A DNA stretch of 64,000 nt from assembly GCF_051020955.1 (NCBI RefSeq), contig NC_135015.1, forward strand, positions 9,311,616 to 9,375,615. Direction: 5' to 3'. Under the pieces are notes generated by a model. The model had not been told where the DNA came from and searched no databases. It saw nothing but the letters and a program-made list of their open reading frames with translations. Below, piece after piece: positions 10,201 to 22,850 of the stretch. Numbering within the stretch: the stretch's first letter is position 1; every line of letters starts with the position of its first letter. This DNA is from Megalopta genalis. Taxonomy: Eukaryota; Arthropoda; Insecta; Hymenoptera; Halictidae. Both the position numbers and the translations under genes were made by a program.

Positions 10201-13200
10201 ACGGCAGGCAGAAAACGTATCGTGGTTTGCTCTTTTCACGGGTCGTGGCTTCGTTTAGGTTCGCAGGTCCACGATTTTTTGTTCTCGTCACCTATGTCGT
10301 TTACGCTTCGTTTGCTTTCTTTGTTCTGCTCGCGGTGCTTGCCCCCACCCTTGTCCCCTTAAACCCCGTCCCCCGTCGGTTTTCCGCGTTTCAACGTGAC
10401 GCTTTCTCCCCCGTTGTCTCTGGCAGCCGGCGATAATCCCGGATCGTTCGTGCGACGCGGCTGCGTGACAATCCTCCCGTGGGAATTTCGAACGAAACGA
10501 CCCGTTCCGCCAATTTTCACGCTGTTAGCCGCCATTGCGCCGGCCCGGCTCCTCGTTATTCCGCTTAGAAAAATTCGTTGAATGGGACACCGAGCCGCGA
10601 TAGAGTCTATACGATCGGTAATTGTCGGGGACACGAGCTGCACGCCGAGGAAAAGAATATTGTATCCGGAGACTGGCGGCACTAGGGGCGCGACCATGAT
10701 ATTGCTGCGTTGTTACGTCGAGGAACCCGTGCCGCGGCCTCTGATATTGTTCCACGGGATATAAAAATTACTGCAGCCGACGCGTAGCTCGTGGATGCTG
10801 ATGGTTTAAGTGGTACTTCGTTAGAACCCAGAAGCAATAAATCAGAGACGTCCGCGTTACGTCCCAATGGATCCAAGCTGTCGTTTGCAGAAGTATTCGT
10901 TATTCTTCTTTAAACGTTTCTGATGATTAACCGATTCGAGATTACGTCGAATAATCTTGGAAGGTACTGAGCCAATGAATACACGCAGAAATTTTGACCA
11001 ATTGCTGTGCCTTTTGCTTTGCTTTTGGGCATGACGAACTTTCTATTTATCGAACAAGACATATTAAATTTTGCAACGAAAAAATAAACAAAATAAAAGA
11101 CTTATGCGATACATACAAAGTTGAATTTAAAAAATGCCGCAAGTCACGACTTCAGAAAATTTAAATTAATGCACCGATTGAACTATGGCATATCGGATTT
11201 ATTACTAATACGAAGCATTAGTGATCAGAACTCTAAGCTACAACAAAAAAGAAGTGAGAACTTGTGACTTGCGGCGTTTTTCTCCATGCAGCCACAGAAT
11301 TATTCTCCTTGAATAGTATTGATAAACGAAACAGTTCCATAAACAGTTCCAGTTGAGTCTGTTTTCCTTCCTCGAACAAGGAATATTTCGTAAGGTGGCC
11401 GATTCGAATGAACCCCCCGTTAGACGTTTTCAGAGGCAGCCTTGGTAAATTAAATTGAAATCTAGAGGAACTGTGCTCGCGAGAAAGCGAAAGAAACGCC
11501 GCAAGCAGGGTCTCCACATCTGTGTTTAGATCGTTCGTCCGACAGGTCTGACCGAGTCTAAAGCGATTTCGTGACTGCAACCGAGTATGCAGGGCTTGAG
11601 CGGCAGCTTCTAGAATGTCATTATTTCAGGGAAAGCGTTGTTACCCGGTGGCTCGAGTCTCCGGCCTTCTTCATGTTCAAGTGTTTACTGGAATCTCGCT
11701 CGGAGAACGAACCACGCGAGTAATCCGCATATCGCAGCGCGAACGCGAGGCCCCCTTTTCCGAAGGAACAATTTTTTAAAAAGTTCCTGCCTGGAATTCG
11801 TTAAAGTTGTCGCGAGCATGGTCTGTGATATTCAGGGAAGCATTCAACCCCTGTTTTCCTTTCCATTCTCGCGCTCCGCTTTTTCTCGTTATGCAGCCAC
11901 GTCCGCGTCAGTGTGTATTCGTAGCGACGCGACCGCAAAATTGGACAGGCCCTTTTCCCTATCCTCTCATCCGCGTAGTCCTGTCATTTCTGCCCTCGAA
12001 TCTGTTTGGTCTACCTACATATCTCTCGACATACGCCCAGTTTCGTACTTCGGCTTTGCTACCGCGAGTCGGCGGTAGCAGATGGTTGTAGCTAGCGATT
12101 GCATGATCTGCAGTCCCGCGATAGCTAGCCAGATAGTCGGGATCGCAAGTCCGCACGTTAACGTCAAAGTGGGAAAAGAAATGTATTTACATAGCGTACG
12201 TGTAACGTTTCCAATTCATGAAGCGTAGAGTTCAATCCACAGTTGGAGTTTAATTTAATTCCCGTGATCCCTTGGTCAAACCCAGCGTGAGCTAAATGTC
12301 ATTCGCGTGGCGTTTAATGTGTTAACAGGTGTTTTGGCCGAGAATTGAGACATTGTCGACGTCATGATCGTGATCAGACCACGATTTTCTGCACGGGATA
12401 CGAATAGCCATAACAGAATATACGAATATGCGTCAGTATTTTCGCAAGTATTACAAATGCAGAGAAATGTTTCTGACAAATGTTGCACGGGTTCGAAGAT
12501 GCCACACAATTTTTCATTACATATTCTTATAGCTAACACGGAATGAAAAAATGTAAGGTTTCGAAAGACGCGTAAATGAAAAAATATCAAGAACATCCTT
12601 GTTTTTTCAAAGAAATCGTATGGTTTTATAAAATTGTTTAAGGATTCCTGGCAATGACTTAGTGAATAATACGTCATTATTAATGATCGACAAATACGAA
12701 CGCCAATTTGCGATCCATTAGGAATGCCTTCCATTGTGCCGCAACAGCGTCAAAAGACAGAGTGACAGGTACATAAAAGTGCTGATGCAATTCTAACGTG
12801 TTTCATAGGCAGAGCAATGTCAATAGGGCAGCAATTGCTTCCTACAGCAAGGCACGTTATGATCTAGGGAACGATCTAAGGCCAATAAGAACAGGAATCG
12901 AAGATTCGTGACAGATGTTGGCTCGTAAGCGAATCGGCTCATCAATCACGGACTGATTCGTATCGGTAGTCACGAGGCCACGCGTCGTTCTCGGAAGGTG
13001 CACGAATTTGCGCGTGCGTGGGTGCACTGGGTCTCCTTAGATCTATGAGCGATTCCAGAATCGTCCGGGCCGGCAATACGTAAACTTCTCCCGGTTTAAT
13101 TGGCCGCTCGGTCAGGCTGCCTCGTTAATTACCTCCCATTTAATTAGCGCTTACCCTCTTAGAGTGTAGCCAGGGCCACCCTCACGAGCGATGTAAATCA

Positions 13201-13559
13201 CTGACTTTAGATGCTCCAGCGATTCGATACGTTCCTGGCTCTGCGTTTCTCGTGAGGAACGAACGGAGACAAGACTCGCCCGTTGACTCTATTAGCGTGT
13301 TGTTTTAGGGTTCGAGGATATATAGCGTTTTCTACAGCTGGAATTGGATTCGAAGCAGTTCTACTCTTTAAATAACCGAGGACTTCGTTGCGGAACTGCG
13401 ACTGCTCTGATAAATCTACCGACGCTGCTGGTAAAGCACTCGGCAGACACCTATTGGCTGCTCAAATTCGGATCTATCCACTTTGCTCTCCTCGTCTCCT
13501 ATGCTTACGCGAGAAAAAAATTTCCCAAGTACATAGTAGCCTTTATTTGCTACGTCGTA
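10201..13559. other. no gene recognised
   Basis: A GC-richer block at 10.3-10.8 kb and AT-rich DNA around 11 kb. About 10,966-11,075 is related to 58,498-58,612: both have AATTGCYGTGCCTTT followed by TTTATCGAAYAARAC, a diverged dispersed repeat. No exon or RNA gene is supported. Confidence 0.45.
13092..13150. promoter_or_regulatory. cluster of homeodomain-type TAATT motifs
   Basis: Within about 60 bp there are GTTTAATTGG, CGTTAATTACC and ATTTAATTAGC, three TAATT cores in an otherwise GC-richer stretch. Such clusters are common in developmental enhancers but also occur by chance in insect DNA. No adjacent gene is identified. Confidence 0.15.
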
Positions 13560-13949
13560 TTAACACGTTGAGTGCCATGTCAGTCACATATGGTTGATAT
13601 TATTTTTCAAAATTCATTTTCAGCGCGGTATATTCGTGCACAATAAATTTGACTGGGATGTTTAGAAGTCGAAAGAGTTAAAATACCACCCGCTATGATA
13701 AATTTCAACTTTCTAGTTTCCGTTTCATTAAGTAACGCTAAATGTACCATCAAATGACCGATTTACAATTTCCTATTTTAGGATTATTGGTACTACGAAG
13801 ATGCTTTTATGGAAAATAATTGACTAAATTGTTTTATTCAAGCGTACATTGTGATAAAAATTACACCGAGTCTAAATAAATGCAATCTTATAACGTGTGT
13901 AAGATGAGACAAGCCAGTCTCTTTTAGTGCTCGGTACGTTTAGTGTTAA
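13560..13949. mobile_element. putative piggyBac-type MITE
   Basis: Bounded by TTAA at 13,560-13,563 and 13,946-13,949. The left end reads TTAACACGTTGAGTGCC and the right end, read inward, TTAACACTAAACGTACC. Only the first seven bases match exactly, so the terminal repeats are poor and the two ends could belong to different elements. No coding capacity. Confidence 0.35.
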
Positions 13950-16900
13950 ATCACTTTGATTTTGTGGGAACTTGCGGGATTGATTTGTGGCACTTGACGA
14001 ATTTATAATAATTTCAAAGAGCTAGAGGCTCGAAGATGCCTAGCCAGTTCTTGGATTGCAGCCGAGAATCTCATTCTGCACACAGGTAAATTAAGCTATA
14101 GAATAAACTTCTCAACTCATTGTACAACTGTTGTTGTTTCGTTAGTATTAATGTACTCTAAAGAGTAGAACTACTATTCTTGCTTTAACACGAGTTGAAT
14201 TGCTATTAATTTGATCGAAAGTAAGAAAATATCATCGGCTATCGAGGACAGTTTTTCCAAAGTCTGTCGAATGTGTCTTTGATCGGATGATTATCTGTTT
14301 CGTAGGTGTTTTGAAAAACGGATCCAGAATCGTGAGATACTGTTCGTGAGATACCGATGGCGAACGCTTCCGCTAATGGATCATTCGGCCAAGACAAAAC
14401 AAATGGAACCACCCCTCTTCGTTTCGTACAAATGGAGGTCCGCCCCGATGGCTTCGTGTTTAACCGTCTCTTAGATTTGTCTTGGGAGCCGGTCACGCGG
14501 CTTTCAGCGAGCAATTTTACGCGGAACTATTATCTCGACTTAGGAAATTGCGGCATGTATCACGCTCGCAAAATGGCTACGGGTGCTGCTCGTTGTCGTT
14601 TTTCTTCATTTTTGTCAGAAAAATGCTTCATTCGCCGATTGCTCTGTCCGTCTATTTATCTTCCGGTATTATCAAACATTTATAACACACAAACAATTCT
14701 ATTCGAGTGAAAAGCCATGGAGTTTCGTGTTCCAAACTTTCCAACTAATTAGTCGGTCAAGTTATACAATAATACTCGAACAATTCAGTTTTATGTCACT
14801 TCTAATCTTCATCATAGCTTATTTTACAAGAGATCGTAAAATACGGAGAAGTTCTTCAAAAATAACATAATAGTGTCAACTCAATGCTTCAAATTCCATT
14901 TAACGAATGTTTTAGATTATACAAATCCAAGAGTGCTGTAAATGCAAGGGTATATCTGTGATTGCAAGAAAGAACGACTAGTCTTACATGTTTTTCACCT
15001 TTGAGATAAAGTTCGCTTAATGTTCTTGTAATTAGTAGTGTTTTTAATTGCCTTCGTCTTTTCAGCCTACTGAATTTGTTTTAATGACCCTTTCCTGATA
15101 TATTTGTAGATTATACATTCTACGGCTCAATTAATGCATAACTTGAAATTGTATTCAATTCTCGCACTCTATGTTTCGCTTTATAGTCGCAGATATACAT
15201 GCGTGTATGAATCGAATGCGAACGGTTATAATAATTACGGTTTGCGTGTCTCGTCGAATGTACAGACTTATGGAAGAGGTCAAACCTATTTGTAATAATT
15301 ATTAATCGAGGCGTTTCGGGGTCGCTCAATCTCGCGTAAACAAGCTTGACCAACAAACGTGATCGTTTTGTGGTAAAGAAGCAAAGTGTTGACTCAACGC
15401 GGTTCGTCAAAGCAGATCCTATTGTTCGATTACGTCAAAACGAATCATCAAGGTAGGCTCGTTACACAGTGCGGCTGATGGCTGATTGCGAATCTAACGG
15501 GTCACAATTCGACGGTAATACAATTTTGATTGTTACCTTACTTCTACTCTTCTGTGAGTAATTGTACATACTCGACGTTCATTACGTTATTAAATTAATA
15601 CAACTCCTATTATCACTGCTGAAATTAAATTGCTGATTTCTCTCTCCTTATTTTGCGTTTATATAAAAATAATAATTTTTATTATTAATAATAATTTGAA
15701 AATTTTATTACTACAAATGTTTTAATACAAATCTTGGAACCCAACGTAAATAACAGTGCGAACAGCAAGCGGCAAAGACGTTAGACAAATTGCAGTTCCA
15801 TTTCTTATCCATGTGCTAGTTAATTTTCCGTCCAACCGTTCACCTCAGATACCGTGACCGTTGACAAAAATGTGCTGGTTTTTGGACTTTTAGATTCGCC
15901 ATCAGTCGTATTGTACTTCGTTTATGGGGATCCAGGTCCTCTCCTATGACAGCCTCGGCTAGCCGACGATTGCACGAATTCTGCTGGTGGCCGCCTGAAA
16001 AACGATACACAAACGGGACACGCGTGTTTTTCTCGGTTCTCCTTTTTTTCTGCTCTACTTCGTTGACACGCGCCCACTCTAATGGATTTATACGACACTT
16101 TCGCATCGAACGTATCGGTCGTACACCGTGTAGCAATATTTTTTCGTACGGTTTTTTTTGTCCGTTGATAACTGGAAAAACGACTTGCGCTGAAAATGCC
16201 AAGCGGGAATGAAAAATTCTCATGGCGAAATGATTTGTGGTGAAGCGGAGCTGATTTAATGCGTGCACGCTGCTCTCGAATTAGCTTCTCTGGTGTATTA
16301 GCCGCGCATATAACTTGTCTCCGCGTGGCAAGGGCACAATGATTTGAATTAACGTTGTGCCCGATTGTTTTCGATCCAGTTGCGCGGCGGCTATACTTTT
16401 ACCTGCAAACGATGATTATCGGTTTTCGAAACGAAGTGCCATCGACATTCGTAACTACCGACTTCTCGATGATTCGTTAACACCCACGAAATGGATTTTC
16501 GTTTATATCTCACTAACCGGCTATGTCCGTCACCGTGTCATCTACATTTCTCCAATCGCAGTAACAAATTTCTTTTCGAATCTAATTAAAAATTTGCGTG
16601 GTCGCGACCAGAATAGTAGTCGCTGTGAGAATCCCTCAGCGAGAGATTCCCATTGTTCCATTGTTTCGCTTTGCCAATACCGTGGATCACAGCTAATCAT
16701 CTTATCGGTGACTGTCGCATGTGATGTGTGTTCGACTCGAGAGTGTCAAACGGCGGCCATAAAATATTCTGACCGACAGCGGTCACGAATTATCTGTTTC
16801 GGCTTTGCGAGGCTGTAAGAGTCCTCAAAGGCAGGGATTCACGTGCGCGCCATAAAGCCGTTTGACTCGAGTAGATCGTATGCTAATCGGGTCAGAGGCA

Positions 16901-17494
16901 GACGAAACATTTTGGGTTAATGAAGACGACGGGCGCCGTGGTCGAAATGATTCACATAGATTCGATGCGGGCGGATTCTGATACGCATCGAGGATTAAGC
17001 ACAGCGAGCCGATGACACGAATGCGTCGTGCATTTTTCACCCGGCCGTCAAATAACAATGAAAGCGGAGGTCTCGATGCGTTCGTAAGTAGAAGAACGTG
17101 TAATTTGGTTGAATCGACGAAGGTATTGAAAACTAATTGGCTCTTCGAACAATGTTCTCCGATTGTCGGATCCTGTATCCTATACAATGCTACCGTACAA
17201 AGGACGCCGCGCGGCTCCGCTGCCGACACGAACACGATCACAAGCTTTCTATCATTAGATTTTCAAAGATAGATTCGAAATTATGTAAATTCTATACGTG
17301 AAATGTGAGCAGCACATCACGAAAATTCTACATGACTATACGTTATAAATGTATAAACCCCTGAGCTGCGTGTTTATTAAAGTGATCGTTATTTAATTCC
17401 CGGAATGATGTTATCGTAAACGAGATGTTTTACTAAGTTTGTACACCCATGTATGCTATTCCGGAATTTCTTAAATAGTTATAACTTTGCTTTT
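13950..17494. other. no gene recognised
   Basis: Includes a 117-codon ATG-initiated frame at 14,357-14,710 (+) with no recognisable domain and no convincing donor, and open frames at 15.84-16.82 kb that are likewise unsupported. Confidence 0.45.
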
Positions 17495-17720
17495 AAAGTG
17501 CAATATAAAATTGAGTGAAAAATACGTCAAACGATCAGTGAATGAACACTGCATCGAGCCGATAAGTTTTTATAAACATTTACAAGGCTTCCGTAGCTGC
17601 ATAGTAAAACTATTGAATGAATTTTAATGTAATAAAGTAATAATAAACGTTCCTTTCCGATATAATAGGGGAAATGTTCATTCATTCAGAGTGTTCATTC
17701 ATTGGGCAGATCACGTTATA
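17495..17720. repeat. dispersed repeat C, copy 1
   Basis: Related to 47,435-47,786. Both begin AAAGTG and contain GTGAAAAATACG/GTGAAAAGTATG, then a GAATGAACA block, and end with a TTCATTC pair (GTGTTCATTCA) followed by GGRCAGATCA. This copy is about 125 bp shorter in the middle. Class unknown. Confidence 0.5.
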
Positions 17721-18649
17721 TTGATTATGATTGAAATACCGGCATCGTGTTCGTTGAAATACGAATGAATGGTATCGTTTACCTTTGATATGGAAATTAA
17801 TTACGAAGTATGAACCAGTTTGAATATCATTGACGAGTTATGAGATTACTTCATTAGAGTAATACAAGGCATTGATATAAAATGCGATAAATGAGAATAT
17901 AATAACTTATTGCAAGATTGATGTATCAATGTAAATTAATGAGGATGTGTTTGAAAATTAAGGAAATTGTCAGTTACAATTTTAGAAAACTATTCCAAAT
18001 ATTTTCTTGATTAATAGACGAATGCGAAAAGAAAACAATGCGATGAATAGGACAAAGGATCATTGACTTTTTTTTTTGTTAAATTGGTAATTTGCGCGGC
18101 CGAGTTTGCTATAGAAATTCGGAAGTTAAGAAACTTCGTCTCAGCGGTGGAAGCTTTTAAGAACGTGCCTGACGTTCACCGGCATATTTCTACTTACCGC
18201 CTACTTTTCAGTACGTTCTACAATAGCTCAGTTTCTACATGCATATACTTTACATCTGACATAAATCAGGAAAGTTTCCGGTGTCCCATTTACAACCTCC
18301 AGCTTCTGGGATCGCGAATCAGGTTTCTTCCCTCGATTGGATGTAAGACGAATCCGGATCGACGGAAAGAACAGTCGTCTCTCGGTCGAATTAGAAATAT
18401 CTTCTCATGGATCATTGTCCAACACACTTAGACATTGTCAGAAATGTCGCAGACAAATATGCATCAATTTCTGACAAAATCCGTTTCAAAGGACGAGCTC
18501 TGTAGATATATAAAGTGATATAGAATATAAATTAATACTATAAAACGATGTATGTCGGAAATTTCTATTTTAGATATACGTTTATTCAATAACATCTAGT
18601 CGTATTAAATTGAGTGATTTAATTATTCAAGTCATACGAGTAATTCAAA
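17721..18649. other. no gene recognised
   Basis: AT-rich. A 122-codon frame at 18,063-18,431 (+) has no recognisable domain. Confidence 0.45.
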
Positions 18650-18709
18650 GTTTAACCGGCAGATATTTTGATATGTGATACGTATGTTAAATACGTATAA
18701 TATAAATGT

Positions 18710-18763
<54 letters not shown>

Positions 18764-18963
18764 ATAATTTTTTTATATATCATATATATATATTCGAGAA
18801 TATATTTTACCAATAACGTATTTAACATTTCATCAATAATAACTAAAAAGTCCATGTATCCGCTCTTAATACTTCTTTTACTATTTTCGGCATTCCAATA
18901 AAATTAGTAAAACAATTAATACATTACATTAGTATCACATATCAAAATATCTGTCGGATAAAC
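18650..18963. mobile_element. 314 bp inverted-repeat element with internal AT microsatellite
   Basis: The terminal arms 18,650-18,681 and 18,932-18,963 are inverted copies matching at 30 of 32 positions; their shared core is CAGATATTTTGATATGTGAT. A second inner inverted pair (ATGTTAAATACGT / ACGTATTTAAC) lies inside them. The middle has expanded into an (AT)n tract. No coding capacity. The superfamily is unclear because no target-site duplication is evident. Confidence 0.65.
18712..18760. repeat. (AT)n microsatellite
   Basis: An uninterrupted AT dinucleotide tract of nearly 50 bp inside the 314 bp inverted-repeat element. Confidence 0.9.
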
Positions 18964-19085
18964 TTTATTATATATATATATATAATAAAAGGTTAAACTT
19001 TATTATAATATAAACTTATTATATATATATTATATTTATTATTATTATAAAAAAAAAATATATATATATTTTATAATTTTTTTTT
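18964..19085. repeat. AT-rich simple sequence
   Basis: Alternating (AT)n, TTATTA and poly-A/poly-T runs directly after the 314 bp element. Low complexity only. Confidence 0.8.
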
Positions 19086-19664
19086 AGGTAACTATCTTAC
19101 TTAAGGAAGGCAAAGGTGTACACAGATACAAGTAACGACGTCAAATACGTCAAGCAAGAAGGCAAATAAGTGATTGGCCACTCTGTGACCCACCGCTGCC
19201 ATTACATATCTGCCCTCAGAGCCCCGAAAGCGAGCAGTTATCGAGCGGCTATTGTAATATGGACACGGTGTCAGGATCGATTCCGAAAATTCCGTTGTCG
19301 CAATATGCTCTTAACAAGAGTATTCCGAGAACGCTTGCAGCGTTCAATTAGGCGATCGAACCTACGTCGGAACACCACGAAAATTCGCCCCAGTTGCACG
19401 GTGTCGGTAATGTAATTTCGCAGCTGCGAAAACCGTCGCCTGATACCGGGGCGTCAAACTACCCGCGAGGATACTTTCGTTACCCGATTGTTCCTAAACG
19501 ATGATAGCAGATGAGGCTATATTCTGAAGTCAGACTGGTTTAAAGGGAGCTGCTATTGACTATACTTTGGCGATACGATGGCAGTCGGATCGATGATCAT
19601 TGCTATCACACTGCTGCATTCAGAGAATGTAAATTGAATACAATACAATACAATAAATTTTCAA
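19086..19664. other. no gene recognised
   Basis: Nothing coding supported. A short (AATAC)3 run lies at about 19,638-19,653. Confidence 0.45.
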
Positions 19665-19994
19665 TTAACCCACCTATTGCGGTCACCGGGTCATTTTGAC
19701 CCAGTTCATTCAAATCAATCTAATTAGTCAATTTTCGGCAATTCAATTAAATAAATGGCTATTATAGCAAGAACAACAGAAAGAAAAAATTGACGAATAA
19801 AGCTGATAATAGTCGTCAATTGTGAAACTGGTTTATTGATTAACACACGATATTTATTATACAAAAAAATATTCTTTCATAAAAGAAATCTTAAGCATTA
19901 TTATGCTGCAATTTGGAATGATTTTTGAATTAAACGACTTCTAAAATAATTGACGATGTGCTTGTGGTGACAATAATTGATGCGTCTACCTTAA
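19665..19994. mobile_element. putative piggyBac-type MITE with GGGTCATTTTGACCC motif
   Basis: The left end at TTAA 19,665 reads TTAACCCACCTATTGCGG and is followed by the subterminal inverted motif GGGTCATTTTGACCC. It resembles the CCGGTCAAATGACCGG motif of the piggyBac element at 61.9 kb in type and position. The right boundary (TTAA at 19,991, with GTGACAATAATTG inside it) is only weakly complementary, so the end point is tentative. Confidence 0.35.
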
Positions 19995-22850
19995 AGTACT
20001 AAAGTACTAGCTCGCTGTGCTCTCTCGGATCGGGAGACGTAATTTCGACGACGCGGCATAGTACGTGAAACTTTCTGAATAAACACGCTCGGATTCGGAA
20101 TTATTAACTATAAATCGTGATGAGATTGCTGGATACGGAACAAGGGACGAATCTGGTTACGGGTTGGAAACAGGAGACGCGATACGCGACCGCTTTATGG
20201 GGATGCAAGGACTCGCGAGAGAGGAATCGCCCCGGGGCTCGAAACGGGGGACGAAACATCGGGAGGGCTCAGAGCATGGTTGAGAATCAAAGCTCATGCG
20301 AGCACGGGGTTGTATGCAGAGCGATAACGTTGTTACACGAGTGATCGAGGCTGAACGGCGCCGAGTATTCGTAAACTTCTTACCGATCACGGCTTTTTTT
20401 TCCCTCGTCCAATGACTGTGTTTAATGTAATTACGCGGCTTAATGTGATGGATCGTGCACTACGGCGCGGCGATCGATAAACGGCCCGATCACGCACGCC
20501 GAGGATATTACGTGTCGAGGTGAGGAGCTGACGAGCTTAATAGTCGCGACATGAATTTTCCGCGCCGTCGACGGACTCGGCTACCGATGGGGCGATCCCC
20601 TCGTTCGGCCGCGTGTTACAGAATTCCATAGAATTTTCGGGGAACTTCAAGTGTCGATTAATGTACTATCATTTTCCTCATTTGTCGCTATTAATTTGTG
20701 AGGCCCGCTTTGCTGGTTAGATAATACGCGACGTCGCCTGGAATTTTAGTATTGGCCGTTTCGAATGCGGCCGATGATGGAGTGCAATGACCGATTTTCT
20801 ATTTCCTTTCGTTAACGATGTATCGATTCACGATTAATCTTCGCGAAATGCGGATCTTTGTTCATTTGTGTCGTGTGAAATGTGGGGAATTGTTTGTGTT
20901 CGCCGAAATTAACACCATTTGTCGCGTCTTTGAAGGAATTTGCTAGTTTATTGAAGGAAAAGAATGCGGAAATAATGGAAAACATAAACCAAGCAGTACG
21001 TGTAATAAAATTTATTATAGGTCATTATTACTCCGAAAATGTGAATCTTTACTCGGTAGACATTGATTAAACCTCTTTTTTCTTAATATCCGAGTCACAG
21101 TTCATTTTTACTGTCGAATGATCAACGATTGTGTAACTTTTACAAGCGTCATAATAATTGAATCATGTCATTCTGAATACACTTGCAAATAAGTTACGAA
21201 AAAATAGATGGAAAACTGTTACAAATTGTTTCGGCTATAGAGCAACGAATGTAACGCTTAATTCTTTTCACGTTTTTGCGGACACAATGGTTCAGTAATC
21301 GTTATTGCTGATATTGAGTTCCACTCTGCACATACGGAATGGCATTGTACTGTTTTAAGCGGTTTTAAAATGATTGTCGCCACAGCCTGTTTAATCTTAT
21401 TGTTCCCATAATTGTTAGAATATTTAAATGAAATTGTTTCGAAAGCGTTCACAAAAATGGGGCTACCGCTTCCATCTAGTGTTTTAGTAACAAATTCAAA
21501 CAATCGACTGTTCCTAATAGATCCAATAAGAAAGATGCATCTGAAAGAAGTAAAAAATATTAATCTGCAAAGATTCGAACTGAGTTAACGATGCCAGTCA
21601 GAAGGCTGTCAACAGCGCCGGCATTTCGTGGGTTAAGCAACATATTCTGGTTATACGGAAATGTTTCTATATGCGTGGTTGGAGGGGCATATGCGTGCAG
21701 GAAATTGTTGGTCACGAATCCTGTAGAGAATTTGCGAAGCTATTAAGACTACTTAATCAAGCGTCGCGAGGGGATCTAATGAAAGGAAATGCGCCCGCTG
21801 AGACCGGGCCGGATATAATTTACAAATTTATCGAATACCATTAATTCGCGGGGCTGGCAACGCGTTCTGAAGTCAAATTTCCGTGTTTCGTCGACTGGCT
21901 GGTTGGCTGGCTGGCTGCGCCGGCTTATCGATGGAAAATTATCCGCGGAATTGTAGCGGGAGCTCCGAGTTCCCACCGTGAATATCGCTTACGGAGCAAT
22001 TACACCGTCGAAACAGCATAGACTGCGAACCGGTTACCACGATGATCGATTTTTTGAAAACACGATTCCCGCGACGCGCGCCCCCCGCAGCGCATCGAAT
22101 TAATGCTTCATCTAGCCACCGAGAGCCGGTGCGGCGCGGCGCGGATCGGACGACGCGACGGGGGAAATAATTCAAGAAGCGCGGTCGCATCGCGCTAAAA
22201 TGTTATTTGCAATCCTATTACTGTTCACGCCTGATTCAGTTACCGCGATTTATCGAATTGTCAAATTTATGCGATTTTAGTGAATTCATTGCGATTTATG
22301 CGCGCCGCGGCCGCAGCCGTTATTGCGACATCTGTAAAACCGATTAAAAACGCCGATGCATAGAGATCCCCCTATTAATGAGTTCGATGACCGATGATTC
22401 CTGTCGAATTAACGCTGGGTCGCTGCGAGCCAATGCAGGTGGACGCGAGTTCCAACGAAATTCAATTCGTTGTCCTTTTATTGGTTTTACTCTCGCGTTG
22501 CGGCGAAAAGCGATCCCGTCAATTTTCTTCCAACTGGCGTCGCACGTTATGTATTAAATGATGTAGAGACGACACCCGGAATTTGTAAAAAAATTTATTT
22601 TGTCGCTTTCAAAATGTAACTTTTTTAAAATTGGTCCAAATCACTTTTAATTTTTTTGGAGATGTTCGACCGATTAGTTTTCCACAGAATTAGTATACAA
22701 TAAGATTTTTAGATTCTAATTGATTGAGATGATATAATAATTAAATGATGACGTTTTTTCAACAGTTTTATCGGAGCCAATAACGGGAATTTAAGAAATC
22801 TGCTCTAGTCGATCTAACATCTCGAAAAAATTCAAGTCACTTTGACGAAT
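19995..22850. other. no gene recognised; GC-rich noncoding blocks
   Basis: GC-rich blocks at 20.2-20.6 kb and 21.95-22.35 kb (runs such as GGTGCGGCGCGGCGCGG) alternate with AT-rich DNA. None of the open frames has a domain. The blocks might be regulatory, but nothing in them is diagnostic. Confidence 0.45.

Noticed and set aside
12480..12500. GGGTTCGAAGATGCC, considered as a tRNA B box
   Set aside because: No matching A box or cloverleaf stems could be folded around it.
14357..14710. 117-codon ATG frame beginning MANASANGSFGQDKTNG
   Set aside because: A plausible start context, but no recognisable domain, no strong donor within it and no supporting neighbours. Left unannotated as a gene.
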